Below are positions 1-7,040 of a DNA stretch of 7,869 bases, in pieces; within the stretch, counting starts at the first letter, position 1, and each line of letters starts with the position of its first letter. A program made the translations under genes and the position numbers. The stretch lies in assembly GCA_002393095.1 (NCBI GenBank), contig DGII01000031.1, positions 1-7,869 of the forward strand. Reading direction: 5' to 3'. Under the pieces are notes generated by a model that saw only the letters and a program-made list of their open reading frames with translations, was not told the DNA's origin and made no database searches. Source of the DNA: Lachnospiraceae bacterium UBA3826 (GTDB lineage: Bacteria > Bacillota > Clostridia > Lachnospirales > Lachnospiraceae).

Positions 1-1491
1 CAGTTCATCTCTGAAGCTGTTGACCAGACAAGAGGCTGGTTCCATTCGCTTATGGCAGAGTCCACGCTGCTTTTTAACAGATCTCCTTATGAGAATGTCA
101 TAGTTCTGGGCCACGTACAGGACAAGGACGGACAGAAGATGAGCAAGTCTAAGGGCAATGCGGTGGACCCCTTCGATGCTTTGGAAAAATACGGTGCTGA
201 TGCCATAAGATGGTACTTCTATATCAATTCGGCACCATGGCTTCCCAACAGATTCCACGGTGATGCGGTGGTTGAGGGACAGAGAAAGTTCATGGGCACA
301 TTGTGGAACACATATGCGTTCTTCGTGCTCTATGCCAATATTGATGATTTTGACGCTACAAAATACACGCTTAACTATGACAGCTTAAGCGTTATGGATA
401 AGTGGCTGCTCTCAAAGCTTAATACGATGGTTGGAGAGGTGGATGATAACCTTGAGAACTACAGGATACCGGAGGCAGCAAGAGCGCTTCAGGAATTCGT
501 CGATGATATGAGTAACTGGTATGTAAGACGAGGCAGGGAGCGCTTCTGGGCAAGCGGAATGGAGCAGGATAAGATAGATGCTTATATGACGCTCTATACA
601 GCTTTGGTAACTGTAGCCAAGGCTTCGGCACCCATGATCCCCTTCATGGCTGATGAGATATACCGTAATCTGGTATGCAGTGTGGATAAGGATGCGCCGA
701 TCTCGGTTCATCTGTGTGATTTCCCTGTTGTGAATGCCGGACAGATAGATAAGGATATCGAGTCTAAGATGGATATGGCCATCGATGTCAAGGTCAAGGG
801 AAGCGCATGCCGCAATACGGCCAATATCAAGAACAGGCAGCCCGTTAAGAGGATGTTCGTCAAGACGGAGGCGGAGGCGCTGTCCGACTATTATATAGAT
901 ATAATCGCTGATGAGCTCAACGTAAAGGAAGTCATCTTCACCGATGATGTAAGCGAATTCACCACATACAGCTTCAAGCCCCAGCTTAAGACCGTGGGTC
1001 CTAAGTATGGCAAGCACATGGGCTTCATACAGAAGACTCTGTCGGAGCTTGACGGCAATGCGGCATACGCGACTCTTGAAGAGAAGGGAGCACTCGAATT
1101 CAACGATAACGGTGAGCAGATATTACTTACAAGGGACGATCTTCTGATCGCTATGATACAGAAGGAAGGCTATATCACCGAGGCAGACAATAAGACGACC
1201 GTAGTGCTTGACACCACTCTTACGGAGGAGCTTATAGAAGAGGGTAATGTCAATGAGATCATAAGCAAGATACAGACCATGCGTAAGGAACGCGGCTTTG
1301 AGGTCATGGACCATATTAAGGTAGCTGTTGTGGGCAATGACAGGCTCGCAGAGGTCGTAAAGCGTAATGAGAAAGCTATTTCTTCCAAGGTATTGGCCGA
1401 GAGCTTCATATTCATGGACAATGACTATAAGGAGAGGAAGGATTGGAATATTAACGGGGAAGATGTAACTATCTGTATAGAAAAGGCGTAA
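1..1491 (+). CDS. ileS: Isoleucyl-tRNA synthetase, type 2 (eukaryote-like), 3' portion
   Basis: Class I aminoacyl-tRNA synthetase that charges tRNA-Ile with isoleucine in the cytoplasm. The frame is open from base 1, so the gene starts upstream and about 496 codons are visible, roughly the last half of a protein usually near 1040 residues. The internal ATG at 52 is not the start, because the conserved catalytic-domain stretch DQTRGWFHSL is read before it (window codons 8-17). The KMSKS loop that binds ATP is at codons 46-50 (bases 136-150). It is followed by the helical anticodon-binding domain (about codons 130-280, with SNWYVRR) and then the C-terminal region with NIKNRQPV and EIISKIQTMRK. 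The last 90 residues contain a single Cys, so the C-terminal zinc finger of the E. coli-type enzyme is absent. These features fit IleRS2, a class generally less sensitive to mupirocin (family knowledge). glgP follows after 45 bases. Any T-box leader would lie outside the window. Confidence 0.96.
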   Translation, partial: QFISEAVDQTRGWFHSLMAESTLLFNRSPYENVIVLGHVQDKDGQKMSKSKGNAVDPFDALEKYGADAIRWYFYINSAPWLPNRFHGDAVVEGQRKFMGTLWNTYAFFVLYANIDDFDATKYTLNYDSLSVMDKWLLSKLNTMVGEVDDNLENYRIPEAARALQEFVDDMSNWYVRRGRERFWASGMEQDKIDAYMTLYTALVTVAKASAPMIPFMADEIYRNLVCSVDKDAPISVHLCDFPVVNAGQIDKDIESKMDMAIDVKVKGSACRNTANIKNRQPVKRMFVKTEAEALSDYYIDIIADELNVKEVIFTDDVSEFTTYSFKPQLKTVGPKYGKHMGFIQKTLSELDGNAAYATLEEKGALEFNDNGEQILLTRDDLLIAMIQKEGYITEADNKTTVVLDTTLTEELIEEGNVNEIISKIQTMRKERGFEVMDHIKVAVVGNDRLAEVVKRNEKAISSKVLAESFIFMDNDYKERKDWNINGEDVTICIEKA

Positions 1492-1521
1492 TGTCCAAAA
1501 CTGCTTTAATACTTTTTCAAG

Positions 1522-1527
1522 AAAGGA
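1522..1527 (+). promoter_or_regulatory. Ribosome binding site of glgP
   Basis: AAAGGA lies 9 bases before the ATG at 1537 and supports that start. The 45-base gap between ileS and glgP (1492-1536) shows no terminator hairpin and no promoter I can support, so glgP is probably read from the upstream transcript. Confidence 0.7.
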
Positions 1528-1536
1528 AATCAGACA

Positions 1537-4026
1537 ATGGCTAAGAAAACAGAAAAAACATCCGGATTCGACAGGGAACTGTTCATAAGAAGCGTAAAGT
1601 ACAACGTTAAGACACTGTTCCGTAAGAACATGGAGGAGGCTTCCAAGCAGGAGATATTCCAGGCTGTATCCTACGCTGTCAAGGATATGATAGTGGATAA
1701 CTGGATGACTACGCAGAAGGAATTTGAGAAGACCGATCCCAAGATGGTCTACTATATGTCCATGGAATTCCTTATGGGCAGAGCATTGGGCAATAACCTT
1801 ATTAATCTTAAGGCATATAAGGAAGTGGCTGAATGCCTCGATGAGCTTGGAGTGGATATCAATGCCATAGAGGATGAGGAGCCGGATGCAGCACTGGGTA
1901 ACGGTGGTCTGGGAAGACTTGCGGCGTGCTTCCTTGATTCTCTTGCAACCTTGGGATACGGAGCCTACGGCTGTGGTATCAGATACAGGTACGGGATGTT
2001 CAAGCAGGAGATAAGAGACGGATATCAGGTAGAGGTTCCGGATAACTGGCTTGAGCACGGCAATCCTTTCGAGCTTCGCCGTCCTGAGTATACCAAGGAG
2101 ATACGCTTCGGCGGTTATGTAAGCGTATATCAGGATGAGAAGGGTAAGAATGTATTCAAACAGGAGAATTATCAGGTAGTTAATGCGGTTCCGTATGATC
2201 TGCCCATAGTGGGTTACGGCAACGGAATCGTCAATACCCTGCGCATATGGGATGCGGAGCCTGTGCAGTGCTTCCAGCTTGACTCCTTTGATAAGGGTGA
2301 TTATCAGAAGGCTGTGGAGCAGGAGAATCTCGCACGCAATATTGTGGAGGTGCTCTATCCCAATGACAATCATTATGCAGGTAAGGAGCTGAGACTTAAG
2401 CAGCAGTACTTCTTCATATCGGCATCCGTTCAGGAGGCCGTAGCCAAGTATATGCGTACACATAAGGATATCAAGAAGCTTTACGAGAAGGTTACCTTCC
2501 AGCTTAACGATACACATCCGACAGTGGCGATAGCAGAGCTTATGAGGATACTTATGGATGAGTACGGACTTGAGTGGGATGAAGCATGGAAGGTTACTAC
2601 CAAGACCTGTGCTTATACCAATCATACTATAATGGCAGAGGCTTTGGAGAAATGGCCCATCGAGCTTTTCTCAAGACTTTTGCCCCGTATCTATCAGATA
2701 GTGGAGGAGATCAACAGACGTTTCATAATAGAGATAGAGAAGAAATATCCGCGTGAGACAGGTCTTACGGATGAGAAGATCCGCAAGATGGCTATCATAT
2801 ATGACGGACAGGTCAAGATGGCACATCTTGCTATTGTGGCCGGATATTCCGTCAACGGTGTGGCAAGGCTTCATACCGAGATACTTAAGAATCAGGAGCT
2901 TAAGGACTTCTATCAGATGTTCCCGAAGAAGTTTAATAACAAGACTAATGGTATCACACAGAGAAGATTCCTTCTGCATGCCAATCCTCTGCTTGCCGAC
3001 TGGGTGACTGAGAGGATCGGAGAAGAATGGATAACGGATCTTAGCCGTATCAGCAAGATACGTCCTGCCGCTAATGATAAGAAGGCCAGAGAGCAGTTCA
3101 TGGCTATCAAATATCAGAATAAGGTGCGTCTGGCCAAGTATATCAAGGAACACAACGGAGTGGAGGTCGATCCGGGCTCGATCTTCGATGTACAAGTCAA
3201 GAGGCTGCATGAGTATAAGAGACAGCTTCTCAATATCCTGCATGTAATGTATCTGTATAACCAGATCAAGGAGCATCCTGAGATGGAATTCTATCCCAGA
3301 ACCTTTATATTCGGTGCGAAGGCGGCAGCAGGCTATAAGACGGCCAAGCTTACCATCAAGCTCATCAACTCTGTAGCAGATGTTATTAATAATGATGAGA
3401 GCATAGGAGGCAAGATAAAGGTAGTATTCATAGAGAACTATCGTGTATCCAATGCTGAGATAATATTCGCGGCATCTGATGTATCGGAGCAGATTTCAAC
3501 GGCCAGCAAAGAGGCTTCAGGCACCGGAAATATGAAATTTATGTTAAATGGTGCTATAACTTTGGGCACAATGGACGGCGCTAATGTGGAGATAGTTGAG
3601 GAGGTCGGTGAGGAAAATGCCGTGATCTTCGGTCTGTCATCTGACGAGGTAATTAATTATGAGAATAACGGCGGATACAATCCTATGGATATCTTCAATT
3701 CCGATGAGGACATCCGCAAGGTACTGATGCAGCTTGTCAACGGATTCTATGCACCGGATGATCCGGACCGCTTCAGACCGTTATACAATTCCTTGCTTAA
3801 TACCGAATCCACGGATGTTGCCGACAGATACTTCATACTGAAGGATTTCCGTTCTTATGCGGACGCCCAGAAGAAGATAGAAGAATTCTACAGGGATGAA
3901 ACAAGATGGGCCAAGGCTGCGATACTCAATGTGGCATGCTCCGGCAAGTTCACATCCGACAGGACCATACAGGAGTACGTGGATGAGATATGGCATCTTG
4001 ACAAGGTAACACTTCCCAAGAAATAA
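1537..4026 (+). CDS. glgP: Glycogen/alpha-glucan (maltodextrin) phosphorylase, GT35
   Basis: Pyridoxal-phosphate enzyme that removes glucose units from the non-reducing ends of glycogen or maltodextrin with inorganic phosphate, releasing glucose-1-phosphate in the cytoplasm. It has 829 residues, close to the 842 of the rabbit muscle enzyme, with family motifs in order: MEFLMGR near residue 75, GNGGLGRL (121-128), NDTHP near 325, TNHT with His363 at the active site, VQVKRLHEYKRQ (Lys555, Arg556, Lys561), and EASGTGNMK with the PLP-binding Schiff-base lysine at Lys667. Residues 555-667 show a constant offset of 13 from the rabbit residues Lys568, Arg569, Lys574 and Lys680 (numbering recalled, not aligned). 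The ATG start has an AAAGGA site 9 bases upstream. The sequence does not separate glycogen phosphorylase from maltodextrin phosphorylase (malP). Lysine is mostly AAG, as in its neighbours. No frameshift or missing catalytic residue is seen. Confidence 0.96.
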   Translation: MAKKTEKTSGFDRELFIRSVKYNVKTLFRKNMEEASKQEIFQAVSYAVKDMIVDNWMTTQKEFEKTDPKMVYYMSMEFLMGRALGNNLINLKAYKEVAECLDELGVDINAIEDEEPDAALGNGGLGRLAACFLDSLATLGYGAYGCGIRYRYGMFKQEIRDGYQVEVPDNWLEHGNPFELRRPEYTKEIRFGGYVSVYQDEKGKNVFKQENYQVVNAVPYDLPIVGYGNGIVNTLRIWDAEPVQCFQLDSFDKGDYQKAVEQENLARNIVEVLYPNDNHYAGKELRLKQQYFFISASVQEAVAKYMRTHKDIKKLYEKVTFQLNDTHPTVAIAELMRILMDEYGLEWDEAWKVTTKTCAYTNHTIMAEALEKWPIELFSRLLPRIYQIVEEINRRFIIEIEKKYPRETGLTDEKIRKMAIIYDGQVKMAHLAIVAGYSVNGVARLHTEILKNQELKDFYQMFPKKFNNKTNGITQRRFLLHANPLLADWVTERIGEEWITDLSRISKIRPAANDKKAREQFMAIKYQNKVRLAKYIKEHNGVEVDPGSIFDVQVKRLHEYKRQLLNILHVMYLYNQIKEHPEMEFYPRTFIFGAKAAAGYKTAKLTIKLINSVADVINNDESIGGKIKVVFIENYRVSNAEIIFAASDVSEQISTASKEASGTGNMKFMLNGAITLGTMDGANVEIVEEVGEENAVIFGLSSDEVINYENNGGYNPMDIFNSDEDIRKVLMQLVNGFYAPDDPDRFRPLYNSLLNTESTDVADRYFILKDFRSYADAQKKIEEFYRDETRWAKAAILNVACSGKFTSDRTIQEYVDEIWHLDKVTLPKK

Positions 4027-4030
4027 GGAG
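4025..4030 (+). promoter_or_regulatory. Ribosome binding site of the hydratase gene, overlapping the glgP stop
   Basis: AAGGAG begins inside the TAA stop of glgP (4024-4026) and lies 8 bases before the ATG at 4039. The 12-base gap leaves no room for a promoter or terminator, so the two genes should share one mRNA and may be translationally coupled. Confidence 0.8.
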
Positions 4031-4038
4031 AATTATAA

Positions 4039-6348
4039 ATGATCAAAGTAACTTCCGGCGGCGCATATCTGCTTGATAATGCCGAATATATCGAAGATAA
4101 CGGCAATGACAGCGGTATAAGCGAAGAGATTAAAGTTAAAACAGGGATTAACATTTCAAAGGAAAAGGCGGCAGAGAATACCATAGCATACGGTATTCTT
4201 AAAGCGCATAATACTTCCGGGAACATGGACAAGCTTAAGATCAGGTTCGACAAGCTTACAAGCCATGACATCACCTTTGTGGGCATAATACAGACCGCAA
4301 GGGCTTCCGGACTTAAGAAGTTCCCTATGCCGTATGTACTTACCAACTGCCACAACTCACTATGTGCGGTAGGCGGTACCATCAATGAGGATGACCATAT
4401 GTTCGGTTTGTCCTGTGCCAAGAGATACGGCGGAGTGTATGTTCCGCCTCATCAGGCGGTTATCCATCAGTTTGCAAGGGAGATGCTTGCAGGTGGAGGC
4501 AAGATGATACTGGGTTCTGATTCTCACACCAGATACGGTGCTTTGGGCACGATGGCAATGGGCGAGGGCGGCCCTGAGCTTGTGAAGCAGTTGCTTAATC
4601 AGACATATGATATAGACAGACCGGGAGTTGTGGCCGTATACCTTAAGAATAAGCCTGTTAAGGGTGTAGGACCTCAGGATGTGGCCATCGCACTCATAGG
4701 TGCTGTTTTTGCAAGCGGTTATGTGAAGAATAAGGTGCTTGAGTTCGTGGGTCCGGGCGTAGGCGAGCTTAGCTGCGACTTCCGTATGGGAGTGGATGTT
4801 ATGACTACCGAGACCACCTGCTTAAGCAGTATATGGGTTACGGATGATGAGACACGTTCCTTCTATGAGATACATGGAAGGAGTGAAGACTATACCGAGC
4901 TTAAGCCGGGTAAGGTGGCATATTATGACGGGCTTATAGAGATCGACCTTGCAGGGATCAAGCCCATGATAGCAATGCCCTTCCATCCGAGCAATGCATA
5001 TACCATAGAGGAGGTCAAGGCTAACCTTACGGATATACTTCATGATACCGAGGAGAGAGCCAAAGTAAGCTTCGGAGAGGATGTTGCATTCAGCCTCATG
5101 GATAAGGTACATGACGGCAGACTGTATGTGGATCAGGGCGTGATAGCAGGTTGCGCCGGAGGAGGCTTTGAGAATATATGTGCTGCCGCAGACATAATTC
5201 GCGGCAGGTACATTGGAGCCGATGAATTCACATTGAATGTGTACCCTGCATCCACACCTATATATATGGAACTGATGAAAAACGGATGTGCGGCGGCCCT
5301 GCTTGAGAGCGGAGCCATAATCAAGACGGCTTTCTGCGGACCATGCTTCGGTGCCGGAGATACTCCTGCCAATAATGCATTCTCTATACGTCACAGCACC
5401 CGTAACTTCCCCAACAGAGAGGGCTCAAAGGTACAGAACGGTCAGGTTGCGAGTGTGGCGCTTATGGATGCACGTTCCATTGCGGCTACAGCGGCCAATA
5501 AGGGTTATCTGACTGCGGCTACCGAGATGGATGCCGATATAGGTGTATATGCATATCACTTTGACGACAAGATATATGCCAACAGGGTATTTGATTCTAA
5601 GGGAGTTGCGGATGAGACCGTAGAGATCAAATTGGGACCGAATATCAAGGACTGGCCCAAGATGAGTGCTCTTCCGGAGAATCTTATGCTGCGTGTCGTA
5701 TCTGAGATACATGATCCTGTGACAACCACGGATGAGCTTATCCCCTCCGGTGAGACCAGCAGCTTCAGGTCGAATCCGTTAGGACTTGCGGAATACACTT
5801 TATCAAGAAAAGATCCGGAATATGTGGCAAGGGCCAAGGCTATGCGCGATGCACAGACAGATCATATGTCAGGCGCGGATGTGTATACGGACAGACCTGC
5901 GCTTAAGAATGCCATGGATGCGGTTAAGAAGGAGTTCCCGGATGTAGCTAAGGAAGGTATCGGCTTCGGTTCAACGATATTTGCCGTGAAGCCGGGAGAC
6001 GGCTCTGCAAGGGAACAGGCGGCATCCTGTCAGAAGGTGCTTGGCGGATGGGCCAATATAGCCAATGAATATGCCACCAAGAGATACAGGAGTAACCTTA
6101 TCAACTGGGGCATGCTGCCCTTCATCATTGCGGATGACAAGCTGCCCTTTAAGAATCTTGATTTTGTATTCATACCGGGTATTGCTGCTGCGGTAAGGAA
6201 TAAGGAAAGTAAGATTAACGCCTATACTGTTGAAGCCGGAAGATTACGGGAATTCACCATGACCTTAGGGGATATGACGGATGAAGAGAGAGATATAATC
6301 CTGGACGGATGTCTTATCAACTACAACAGGGAATTGATGAAAAATTAA
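4039..6348 (+). CDS. Aconitase-superfamily 4Fe-4S hydratase, substrate uncertain
   Basis: A 769-residue member of the aconitase fold, which dehydrates and rehydrates hydroxy-acids such as citrate/isocitrate using a [4Fe-4S] cluster. The SDSHTR motif is at 160-165. A first cluster cysteine candidate is Cys372 in GCAGGG, and Cys433 and Cys436 form CGPC. STRNFPNREG places Arg455 and Arg460 with the same 5-residue spacing as the substrate-binding arginines of aconitase. The C-terminal swivel domain carries GDGSAREQA (Ser656, Arg658), matching the catalytic-serine loop GxGSSRE. The usual CTNS around the first cysteine reads CAGG here, and the loop has Ala657 in place of the second serine. The protein also differs from canonical AcnA (about 900 residues) and from the shorter mitochondrial type. 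It resembles the broad group annotated only as hydratase; relation to E. coli YbhJ is possible but recalled, not checked. It may serve as the cell's aconitase or act on another tricarboxylic acid. It follows glgP by 12 bases. Confidence 0.88.
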   Translation: MIKVTSGGAYLLDNAEYIEDNGNDSGISEEIKVKTGINISKEKAAENTIAYGILKAHNTSGNMDKLKIRFDKLTSHDITFVGIIQTARASGLKKFPMPYVLTNCHNSLCAVGGTINEDDHMFGLSCAKRYGGVYVPPHQAVIHQFAREMLAGGGKMILGSDSHTRYGALGTMAMGEGGPELVKQLLNQTYDIDRPGVVAVYLKNKPVKGVGPQDVAIALIGAVFASGYVKNKVLEFVGPGVGELSCDFRMGVDVMTTETTCLSSIWVTDDETRSFYEIHGRSEDYTELKPGKVAYYDGLIEIDLAGIKPMIAMPFHPSNAYTIEEVKANLTDILHDTEERAKVSFGEDVAFSLMDKVHDGRLYVDQGVIAGCAGGGFENICAAADIIRGRYIGADEFTLNVYPASTPIYMELMKNGCAAALLESGAIIKTAFCGPCFGAGDTPANNAFSIRHSTRNFPNREGSKVQNGQVASVALMDARSIAATAANKGYLTAATEMDADIGVYAYHFDDKIYANRVFDSKGVADETVEIKLGPNIKDWPKMSALPENLMLRVVSEIHDPVTTTDELIPSGETSSFRSNPLGLAEYTLSRKDPEYVARAKAMRDAQTDHMSGADVYTDRPALKNAMDAVKKEFPDVAKEGIGFGSTIFAVKPGDGSAREQAASCQKVLGGWANIANEYATKRYRSNLINWGMLPFIIADDKLPFKNLDFVFIPGIAAAVRNKESKINAYTVEAGRLREFTMTLGDMTDEERDIILDGCLINYNRELMKN

Positions 6349-6361
6349 AACAGGGTATAAT
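6334..6361 (+). promoter_or_regulatory. Possible sigma-A promoter at the end of the hydratase gene
   Basis: TTGATG (6334-6339) is followed after 16 bases by a perfect TATAAT (6356-6361). The -35 match is 4 of 6 and lies inside the last codons of the hydratase gene. It points toward the insertion sequence and may have been the promoter of the native downstream gene before insertion. AT-rich DNA produces TATAAT by chance, so support is modest. Confidence 0.3.
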
Positions 6362-6412
6362 AAAACAAACGTAAAGGTGCTTTATTAAGGAATAATCCCC
6401 GGAAAATTGATA

Positions 6413-6432
6413 TGTACCCTCTTTACTGGACA
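6413..6432 (+). repeat. Left terminal inverted repeat (IRL) of the insertion sequence
   Basis: Starts TGTACCC and ends TGGACA. Its reverse complement matches 11 of the 16 visible bases of the right end, with identity concentrated in TGTCCAG and GGG. The 5'-TG end is typical of the IS3 family. The same bases also form the left arm of the hairpin at 6415-6448. Confidence 0.85.
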
Positions 6433-6453
6433 ACCAGTAAGGAGGGTATTTTT
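6415..6453 (+). promoter_or_regulatory. Hairpin with T-run covering the orfA ribosome binding site (terminator-like)
   Basis: The arms 6415-6429 and 6434-6448 pair over 15 positions (14 Watson-Crick and one G-U) around a four-base loop, ACAA, and are followed directly by TTTTT (6449-6453). This has the form of an intrinsic terminator. The right arm also contains AAGGAGG (6439-6445), the orfA Shine-Dalgarno. A transcript entering from the hydratase side would therefore both tend to stop here and hide the start site of orfA. One arm is also the terminal inverted repeat. A transcript starting inside the left arm would escape both effects. Confidence 0.75.
6439..6445 (+). promoter_or_regulatory. 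Ribosome binding site of orfA, deciding its start
   Basis: AAGGAGG is a near-perfect Shine-Dalgarno, 8 bases before the ATG at 6454. It selects that ATG over the in-frame ATG at 6412, which has no such site and lies partly outside the element. Confidence 0.85.
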
Positions 6454-7023
6454 ATGCGTTACAGCTATAATTACAAGAGGAAAACGGTGGAATTATATCG
6501 ACAAGGGCTTTGGCCTGATACGCCGGATGGTCTTAATACGGAAAACTTCCGTAAGATGATACGCAGCTGGGTTAGAATTGAAGAATCATGTGGTCTGGAT
6601 GCTCTAAGACACAAATCACAGAACAAAGAATGGACTCCAGAGGAGCGTTATACCTTAGTTGCGCGTGTTTTGGCTGGTGATTCTATTAAAAATGTTGCTT
6701 ATTCAGTGGGGATTAATACTAGTCAACTTTATCAATGGGTTCAAAAGTATAAGATATATGGCTATAATGGTCTTATACCAAAACAAAAAGGGCGAACACC
6801 AAAGGATACTAATATGAAAAAAGTTGGAACCAGAAAACCACCAAAACCTAATGAGTCTGAGTACGAAGAACTAATCCGCTTAAGAGCTGAAAATGCGTAT
6901 ATGAAAGCCGAAATCGAAGTAATAAAAAAAGAGATCGCCTTGAGAGAAGAAAAGGAAGCTGCGCGACTCAAGGCGAAAAAGCAGCGATTATCAAAGAACT
7001 CAGAGAACAAGGATTCCAATTAA
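6454..7023 (+). CDS. IS3-family transposase OrfA (DNA-binding subunit)
   Basis: A 189-residue protein that binds the terminal repeats and, fused to OrfB by frameshifting, supplies the DNA-binding half of the transposase. The N-terminal part (about 1-50) contains a first helix-turn-helix region beginning YNYKRKTVELYRQG. A second spans about 60-100, with SIKNVAYSVGINTSQLYQWV followed by the GYNGL turn. A basic linker (KQKGRTPKD) leads into a charged heptad-like coiled coil from about 140 (LRAENAYMKAEIEVIKKEI), the expected multimerisation segment. Two HTH regions plus LRAENAY point to the IS150-like group. The start is the ATG at 6454, because it has a strong AAGGAGG site 8 bases upstream; the frame extends upstream to 6412 but crosses the element's end. 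Expression is probably limited by the hairpin over the ribosome binding site. Unlike the upstream genes, lysine here is often AAA. Confidence 0.92.
   Translation: MRYSYNYKRKTVELYRQGLWPDTPDGLNTENFRKMIRSWVRIEESCGLDALRHKSQNKEWTPEERYTLVARVLAGDSIKNVAYSVGINTSQLYQWVQKYKIYGYNGLIPKQKGRTPKDTNMKKVGTRKPPKPNESEYEELIRLRAENAYMKAEIEVIKKEIALREEKEAARLKAKKQRLSKNSENKDSN
6924..6976 (+). promoter_or_regulatory. Programmed -1 frameshift signal: A7 slippery site plus stem-loop
   Basis: In the orfA frame the slippery heptamer reads A AAA AAA (6924-6930). After a 4-base spacer comes a perfect 10-bp stem, TCGCCTTGAG (6935-6944) with CTCAAGGCGA (6967-6976), enclosing 22 bases. A slip of -1 here leads into a frame open from 6930 through to the orfB stop, giving an OrfAB protein of about 462 residues (159 from orfA, 303 beyond). 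This layout is the established one for IS3-family transposases. A second A-rich stretch, G AAA AAG at 6975-6981, could also slip but fits the heptamer rule less well and overlaps the stem. Confidence 0.8.
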
Positions 7024-7040
7024 AATATCTTCTTAAAGCT

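Noticed and set aside
412..1017. 201-codon minus-strand open frame in ileS
   Set aside because: Same codon register and same explanation as the longer antisense frame; no start context or recognisable domain.
1123..2625. 500-codon open frame on the minus strand across the ileS/glgP junction
   Set aside because: It lies codon-on-codon opposite the sense frame, where stops arise only from TTA, CTA or TCA sense codons, which these genes rarely use. It has no ribosome binding site and a skewed Leu/Ile/His/Tyr/Cys composition. It is a shadow of real genes.
2671..3276. 201-codon minus-strand open frame in glgP
   Set aside because: Opposite a conserved phosphorylase region in the same codon register; explained by rare TTA, CTA and TCA codons in the sense gene.
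6358..6387. Native terminator of the cluster formed by TAATAAA and TTTATTA
   Set aside because: The stem is only 7 A/T pairs with a 16-base loop and no T-run after it, and it competes with a 5-bp alternative fold.
6407..6435. TTGATA at the left junction of the element as a -35 for orfA
   Set aside because: No acceptable -10 hexamer lies 16-18 bases downstream.
6412..6453. Upstream in-frame ATG at 6412 as the orfA start
   Set aside because: It has no Shine-Dalgarno, begins one base outside the element, and the ATG at 6454 has AAGGAGG at good spacing.
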